Positions 59,005-64,000 of a stretch of 64,000 bases of DNA are shown here, piece by piece. Made by a program: the position numbers and the translations under genes. The notes under the pieces are model-generated. The model had not been told where the DNA came from. It worked only from the letters and a program-made list of their open reading frames with translations, and did no database searches. Source of the DNA: Luteolibacter flavescens (GTDB lineage: Bacteria > Verrucomicrobiota > Verrucomicrobiia > Verrucomicrobiales > Akkermansiaceae); NCBI RefSeq assembly GCF_025950085.1, contig NZ_JAPDDS010000003.1:310001-374000 (forward strand), given 5' to 3'. How positions within the stretch are numbered: position 1 is the first letter of the stretch; every line of letters starts with the position of its first letter.

Positions 59005-59457
59005 ATGCGAGCCGTCATCCAGCGCGTGTCCTCCGCCTCCGTCACCATTGATGGCGAGGCCGTATCGTCCATCGGCACCGGCCTGCTGATCCTCCTCGGC
59101 ATTGAGGATGGCGACGGTGAGGAAGACATCGCGTGGTTGGCAGCGAAGATCGCGAAGATGCGGATCTTCCCCGACGAGGCCGGGCTGATGAATCTCGCGG
59201 TCACGGACTGCGGTGCCGAGGCGATCGTCGTCAGTCAGTTCACTCTCCACGCCTCGACCAAGAAGGGCAACCGCCCCTCCTTCATCCGCGCCGCCCGGCC
59301 GGAAATCTCCGAGCCGCTCTTCGAACGCTTTTGCACCGTGCTCGGCACCGAACTCGGAAAGCCGGTGGGCAAGGGCCGCTTCGGCGCCGACATGAAGGTC
59401 GCCCTCGTGAACGACGGCCCGGTCACCATCGTAATGGACACGAAGGACCGCGAGTGA
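59005..59457 (+). CDS. dtd: D-aminoacyl-tRNA deacylase
   Basis: This 150-residue enzyme starts [18 protein letters not shown] and has the diagnostic motifs VVSQFTLHA and NDGPVTI. It removes D-amino acids (and glycine from tRNA-Ala) to protect translation. The length is standard for DTD. It may be part of the transcript with the L,D-transpeptidase and rhodanese genes. Confidence 0.97.
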   Translation: MRAVIQRVSSASVTIDGEAVSSIGTGLLILLGIEDGDGEEDIAWLAAKIAKMRIFPDEAGLMNLAVTDCGAEAIVVSQFTLHASTKKGNRPSFIRAARPEISEPLFERFCTVLGTELGKPVGKGRFGADMKVALVNDGPVTIVMDTKDRE

Positions 59458-59550
59458 CCCCTGGGAGCGTGCAGCCACTGGTCAGCCGAAGCAATAGGGC
59501 GGCAGCGATCAGATGACGGTCTCTGCACAGGTTTCCAGCAAGTTCTCCCG

Positions 59551-60324
59551 CTACTTCACCGGCTCACGATGCACCACCGCCTTCAGCGGGCGGCGCGGTT
59601 GGACGCCATCGGCACGGTAGATCACGATGAGGCTTCTTTCCCCGGGATTCTGGAAAATCGAACCGGAGTGGAAGCGCTGGAGATCGCCGGATGTGGTGAC
59701 CGCTCCGAGCTGAAACTCGGTGTCCTTTCCGATGGGCATGGCCCGCTGGTAGGACTTGCCCGCCTCCAGCTTGATCCTCTCGCCACCGAAGACAACGCCC
59801 ACGGCCACGGGCGAGATATTCACGATGCGGACCCGACCGGCAGGCGCAGCCTCGGGGGCATCCGAGAGGACGAGCGAGCGCGCTTTTCCCCAATCGCCCT
59901 TCGTCGCGTCGCGCCAGAGGAGGACAAGGAAGTCACCGGTCTCCGGGCGATTCACGCGCAGCCATGGCTCGGCATCGGCGGCGTCATTCCCCTGGCGGAT
60001 GAGCATCGGGCCTTCGCCACCGGGAGCGGCCAGCGGCTCGGTGACGCGACCTAGCAACAGCGGCACGGCATCCGTCTTTTCTTCCCCGAAGCCCACGGCT
60101 ACCTGCCGCGGTGGAATGCTGCCAGCGGGCGGCTCAAGCTCATACGCCACGCCGTCCCGGATCTCCTGGCGAAAGGGCGGCAGATCGCCAACGGGCAGGA
60201 AGCGCACCTGACGCCCTGCGGGTGCCTTCGCCTTCTCCTCCGCAGGCTGCGGGGTCGGCTGCTGCGCAAGACTTGGCAAGACACACGCGAGTGCGAGGAG
60301 TCCGGCGAAAACGGGGGACTTCAT
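59551..60324 (-). CDS. Secreted protein of unknown function next to Verru_Chthon cassette
   Basis: This 257-residue protein has a signal peptide (MKSPVFAGLLALACVLPSLAQQ). The body has a beta-strand pattern with the repeated form 'GRVRIVNISPVAVGVVFGGERIKLEAGKSYQRAMPIG', resembling cupredoxin or Ig-like folds by eye. It is 13 bp downstream of the Verru_Chthon protein A gene on the same strand, so it belongs to that operon and may help in export or assembly. The start at 60324 is chosen because it begins the signal. Confidence 0.75.
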   Translation of the reverse strand: MKSPVFAGLLALACVLPSLAQQPTPQPAEEKAKAPAGRQVRFLPVGDLPPFRQEIRDGVAYELEPPAGSIPPRQVAVGFGEEKTDAVPLLLGRVTEPLAAPGGEGPMLIRQGNDAADAEPWLRVNRPETGDFLVLLWRDATKGDWGKARSLVLSDAPEAAPAGRVRIVNISPVAVGVVFGGERIKLEAGKSYQRAMPIGKDTEFQLGAVTTSGDLQRFHSGSIFQNPGERSLIVIYRADGVQPRRPLKAVVHREPVK

Positions 60325-60337
60325 GGGATCATGTCTA

Positions 60338-63300
60338 TCAGATCTCCTCCGGTGAAAGCCAGCGGAAGGATGCGATGACGAAACGGCGGCCGAAGTCCCC
60401 GGGCTGGCCCGCGTTCTTCGGATCAAGACCGGATTCATCCGCCACCACCGGCTCGGGAATTCGCTGCACGGTGGCCTCGCACCAAGCGCGCGCCTGCACC
60501 TGCCCCGACTCATCCACGGAGTCACCATAGGCGCGGATGACGAAGCTGTCCGAGCGGGCGGTGAGCGCGGGGCCGATGACCTGGAGCACGTCTGCCTGTG
60601 TGAGATAGCTGGGCGCGCCCCATGCCTTCGATGCCGGCTTCAGCGTCTGCTCCAGCCGGGTCGCGTCGCGGAGATTGTCCGGATGGTGGTAGTCGGGCAG
60701 CGAGTGATGATTGTCCAGCGGGTAGGCCTCCACGTGCGCGGCATTCAGCCCGGCACTCTCGATGGCCGCCTGCAGCGGGCCCATGCGCCCGGTCTCGTCT
60801 TCAGCGAGGCGGCGATTCACGAAGTCGGCGAGCGAGATGAAGGGCCCGCGGAGCTTCACCTGATGGACGATTGCCTCGGCGAGCTTGCCGATTTCCTCAT
60901 CGCTCAGCTCGCGGTAGCCGGACCATGCCTTGTCATCCCAAGCCTCGTCGCCGGTCTTCCACGCGCCGCCGGGAGCATCCAGCACCCGGGGAAATGGCGT
61001 GCCGCCGGTGCCATAGCCGGTGAGCTTTGACGAGGCGAGCAGCGCCTTCCACGCCTCGACGCGCGTTGAGTTCACATTGAAGGCTCCATCCACCATGAGC
61101 TGCGACGCCGAGCGGTGGAAATCGGTGAGGCTGGAAAAATCCGGCGGTGTCCCGGCGACAGGACGCAGCCGTGAATTCGGCAGCGGGTTCGCCAGCGGAT
61201 CATCGCGGAATTTCAGCTTCTCCTGCGCCGTGCCGCTGGAGAGGTAGAAGCGGTCCCACAGCGTCTGATTCGCCTCGAAGGATAGGTCATAGACAAGGTT
61301 GTCGGTCTCGGGCGTCTCGCCGAGAATGGCACGCGCTGTGGCGGCCCAGTCGCCTTTGTCTTTCCCGCGCTGCGAGTCATTCGACCAGCCGATGTCATCC
61401 TCATGGAAGCCGCCGTAGGCAGCACTCGCTTGATCGCTGGCGGCGGCCGCGGTTCGATTCAGTCCGGCATTCTCGCCGGTGCCGAGACGCGGGTCCGCGA
61501 GTGAATTCGCCAGCGCGAACGAAGGATGCCACACCAGCTCGGAGATCTTCGCGTGCTGGAATTGCGCGAGCGAAACCACGCCGGTCTCGTGACGCGGCAG
61601 ATCGAAAAGAATGTAGCGCTCCGCACCCTCCTGGGGCGGGCCGAAAGGGTTCCCGTGGTAGCGTCCATTTCGCGGCACGGGTGCCTGCTCGTCCCAACTC
61701 ACCGCCTGATCGTAAAGATCCCGCGTGTATGCGCCGAAGAACCACGGGCCGCCACCGCTGCCAGTGGCAGGCAAGCTGCCCGCGACATTCTCCCATGGCG
61801 AACGCACGATGTAACTTGCGCGCGGATTGAAATTCGCCAGCACTGCATCGTCGAAATGCGGGGTAGCCGCCAACGGACCGGAGCCGATTCGATTCGACGG
61901 ATGCTCCGTGAACCAACGAAGTCGGATACCTTCGCGCGTGCGGACATTCGGCACCACGGTCGGCTTCGGGTTCAGCCGGTCAAGGAGCTGGATTGGCATC
62001 TTCTCGAAGTTGTTCCAAGCAATCCGCGGTTCCCGCCCAGCACCGAATTGCAAGGAAGCGGAGAGGACGGAGAGTTGAGGGAGCGCATCAAAGCGAGAGA
62101 ACGTTACTTTATCCGTCGACGTTCCCAAGCTCTTGAAAATGACTCGAGTGTCGTCGCCCTGATTCTCGATTCCACTGCGCCCAGCTTGAGACCAGTAAGG
62201 AGTTGGAGCGTACCAGAAAGCGGTAATCACATATGGAAACCCCCCATTATTATCAGAGTCAGATATATAATAGCATCGAGACGAATCCGGAGCAACCTCG
62301 CAACTCAGCTCATTCCCAGCCAGATTATAATCCTGCCTATTATTATACAAAGTGAGGCAATCATATTCCGCGCATTTCGCTGGAGAGAAAACGAGACATT
62401 CCCCCGGGCCGAATATTGTTACCGGAATGGAAAAAAAATAAGACCCAACATATTGATCCTTGTAAGCCTCATCATTAAAAACCTGAAGTCCTGAAAAGAA
62501 GGTAGCCGCACTTCGACCACCCTCGTAAGATATCCACTGAGACGGAGCAACACTAACCCCGCGATAACTATTTTGCGTCCACATTTCTTGGCGTCCATTA
62601 CCCTGAATCATCACCATCATACGCTCCGTTTGAAGATGTATATTGTAGGGATTCCACAAAACCACCCGCGGATAGTGCAAAGGGCGGATCTGGTACGACT
62701 TGCCCGCTCCAGCAACATGAGCGATTTCATTCGTGCTCATCTGAGTATACATGCTCGCCTCCACGACGATTGGCTGGAGACCCGAGTGAATGTTTCCCGA
62801 AAGCTTGACCGGCTTCTCATTCGCTAATGCCTTAGCGCGAGAGACGGTGACATCACCGTCCATTGTCTCGGGCAAACGCACATTGGATGAGCCATCAGCG
62901 AACGAGACAGACTGCCTTGCCCAATCCCTGAGGAGACCGAAGCGGGGACCCGTTATGCGATGGCGGGAATCGGCGGCGGTCGCGCTGGCACTTTTGCTGG
63001 CAGTGGCACCCGTATCGGAAATCCGGCTGCCGACCAGCGGATCATCGTCCTTCAGGCCGACGCGTCCTTGCAGGTCCGGCACCGTGCCATCCCCGCTGAG
63101 ATAGGCGGTAAGGTCGCGCTTCAGGCCGCCTTCCGCCACGTCCGCGAGCACGCCGCTGGAGGCGACGGTGAAATCAAAGCCATGATCCCTGGTCCACTGG
63201 GGGCCCGCCGGTGTAAGTGCGGAAGTCTTGGCGGTGACGAGCCGGTCGCCGTGGGATTTGTCCAGCTTCTCCGGGAGACCCATCATGGTGAGATCCGGAG

Positions 63301-63979
63301 CAGCGCTGGCGAGCATGCGATACATGCCGCCGTCGGCAGGATTTTCCCGGCTGGCGACGGTGTCCGAGCGTGGGTCGGCGGTGGCAATGTTTGCCCTCAC
63401 GCCCAGGTCACCCGTCCACCAGGCGTAGCTGCCCGTGGCCTTGCCCTTTTCCGCGACTTTCACCAGCGGCACGGCCACCGGGTCTACTTGGCCGCTCGCA
63501 CCGGCGCTGATGAGCGGGATGGTCTCGCCCGTCGGACCGGTCATCGGATCGCCCTCGCCGCTGGTCAGCCAGGCTAGTGCCTTTTCCTTCGTGCCCGCGG
63601 CGCGACCGTCGTGAAGCCCGCCTGCGAGATCGTCCCGCGTGAACCAGGAACTGCCGTCCGCCTGCCGGGTACGCCACACGCCGGTCCAGTGAGGTTGCTT
63701 CACGCCTTCGCCGAGGATTTCCGCCGTGGCGGACACACGCTGGTCCGGGCCGAGGGTCGTCTGGAGCTGGCCGATGGCGGAAATGAGCGCCATCCGTGCA
63801 TTTGCCCGTGCCGCGGCAGCGTGATCCTCGCGACCGGAGCGCCGGATCTCGATGCTGGAAAGACTCATCAGCCCGAGCGCCACCACCATCAAAAGCGTCA
63901 CCATCATCATGCACGCCACCAAGGCGAATCCGCGTGCGGATCCCCGACGGTTGGTTCTGCAGCGGTGGCGCGCAGTCAC
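60338..63979 (-). CDS. Verru_Chthon cassette protein A
   Basis: This 1213-residue protein begins with a prepilin-like membrane segment (RGFALVACMMMVTLLMVVALGLMSLSSIEIRRS). It shows the family marker PRVVLWNPYNIHLQTERM. The family occurs in an operon with cassette proteins B, C and D in Verrucomicrobia and is thought to form a type IV pilin-like or pseudopilus surface structure; the other genes would lie beyond the right edge. The start here is a GTG, but the frame is open to base 64000, so the true start may lie outside. Residues about 340-630 are encoded by an AT-richer segment (62080-62960). Confidence 0.88.
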   Translation of the reverse strand: MTARHRCRTNRRGSARGFALVACMMMVTLLMVVALGLMSLSSIEIRRSGREDHAAAARANARMALISAIGQLQTTLGPDQRVSATAEILGEGVKQPHWTGVWRTRQADGSSWFTRDDLAGGLHDGRAAGTKEKALAWLTSGEGDPMTGPTGETIPLISAGASGQVDPVAVPLVKVAEKGKATGSYAWWTGDLGVRANIATADPRSDTVASRENPADGGMYRMLASAAPDLTMMGLPEKLDKSHGDRLVTAKTSALTPAGPQWTRDHGFDFTVASSGVLADVAEGGLKRDLTAYLSGDGTVPDLQGRVGLKDDDPLVGSRISDTGATASKSASATAADSRHRITGPRFGLLRDWARQSVSFADGSSNVRLPETMDGDVTVSRAKALANEKPVKLSGNIHSGLQPIVVEASMYTQMSTNEIAHVAGAGKSYQIRPLHYPRVVLWNPYNIHLQTERMMVMIQGNGRQEMWTQNSYRGVSVAPSQWISYEGGRSAATFFSGLQVFNDEAYKDQYVGSYFFSIPVTIFGPGECLVFSPAKCAEYDCLTLYNNRQDYNLAGNELSCEVAPDSSRCYYISDSDNNGGFPYVITAFWYAPTPYWSQAGRSGIENQGDDTRVIFKSLGTSTDKVTFSRFDALPQLSVLSASLQFGAGREPRIAWNNFEKMPIQLLDRLNPKPTVVPNVRTREGIRLRWFTEHPSNRIGSGPLAATPHFDDAVLANFNPRASYIVRSPWENVAGSLPATGSGGGPWFFGAYTRDLYDQAVSWDEQAPVPRNGRYHGNPFGPPQEGAERYILFDLPRHETGVVSLAQFQHAKISELVWHPSFALANSLADPRLGTGENAGLNRTAAAASDQASAAYGGFHEDDIGWSNDSQRGKDKGDWAATARAILGETPETDNLVYDLSFEANQTLWDRFYLSSGTAQEKLKFRDDPLANPLPNSRLRPVAGTPPDFSSLTDFHRSASQLMVDGAFNVNSTRVEAWKALLASSKLTGYGTGGTPFPRVLDAPGGAWKTGDEAWDDKAWSGYRELSDEEIGKLAEAIVHQVKLRGPFISLADFVNRRLAEDETGRMGPLQAAIESAGLNAAHVEAYPLDNHHSLPDYHHPDNLRDATRLEQTLKPASKAWGAPSYLTQADVLQVIGPALTARSDSFVIRAYGDSVDESGQVQARAWCEATVQRIPEPVVADESGLDPKNAGQPGDFGRRFVIASFRWLSPEEI

Positions 63980-64000
63980 AAGAACGGTAATTACATCGTA

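Overview
The window is about 64 kb of high-GC bacterial chromosome, densely packed with genes on both strands. It most likely comes from a Verrucomicrobiota member of the Verrucomicrobiales, of the Luteolibacter/Haloferula kind; this placement is inferred from gene content, not computed. The main pointers are a Verru_Chthon cassette protein A at the right edge, a giant autotransporter-associated beta-strand-repeat protein with a TSP3-like tail, DUF1080 and Tat-exported Gfo/Idh/MocA proteins, DUF5722, and many secreted proteins of unknown function. No rRNA, tRNA, CRISPR array, phage or plasmid module was seen. It reads as a core-genome region with small mobile or horizontally shaped islands.

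Layout. 1-4385: a Gld-type ABC exporter cluster (ATPase end, permease, GldG-like, DUF4340) closed by a strong terminator. 4514-6158 (minus): alpha/beta hydrolase and a beta-hydroxyacid dehydrogenase. 6300-10572 (plus): secreted protein, double-thioredoxin protein, DUF1080 protein, polyprenyl synthase. 10587-13080: deacetylase-like protein, nrdR with a candidate NrdR box, an unknown gene and a HIT protein. 13081-13881: an Imm21-like immunity gene inserted between the HIT gene and a duplicate of its 3' end. 13979-17624 (minus): RimK ligase with a RimB-like protease, two AbrB-type small proteins, RecN. 17721-22151: MBL hydrolase, a conserved unknown, then DUF177-rpmF-plsX. 22188-29404: DUF5722 protein, an AT-richer DUF4304-like gene, a Tat-exported oxidoreductase, lpxD-ompH, panC. 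29516-34870: the giant repeat protein, divergent from nadB (35060-36673).

36690-40186: a barrel-like secreted protein, a phosphodiesterase and a REP-associated transposase flanked by inverted repeats. 40362-45057: a complete Liv-type branched-chain amino acid ABC transporter in conserved order. 45129-52341: dehydrogenase, SRPBCC/GyrI protein, HAD phosphatase, hisF, PatB-type C-S lyase, two secreted unknowns (one with a possible His/Cys dyad) and bioB. 52529-54021 (minus): gcvT-gcvH with a palindromic operator candidate. 54119-60324: SHD1-like secreted protein, an FmdB-led operon, an L,D-transpeptidase/rhodanese pair and dtd. 60338-64000: Verru_Chthon protein A with an internal AT-rich segment.

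The signals least explained by ordinary annotation are the HIT/Imm21 duplication, the RAYT with its inverted REPs, at least two families of dispersed intergenic palindromes, the AT-rich module inside the Verru_Chthon protein, and the secreted protein at 50081-50749. No complete new defence or secretion system could be demonstrated.
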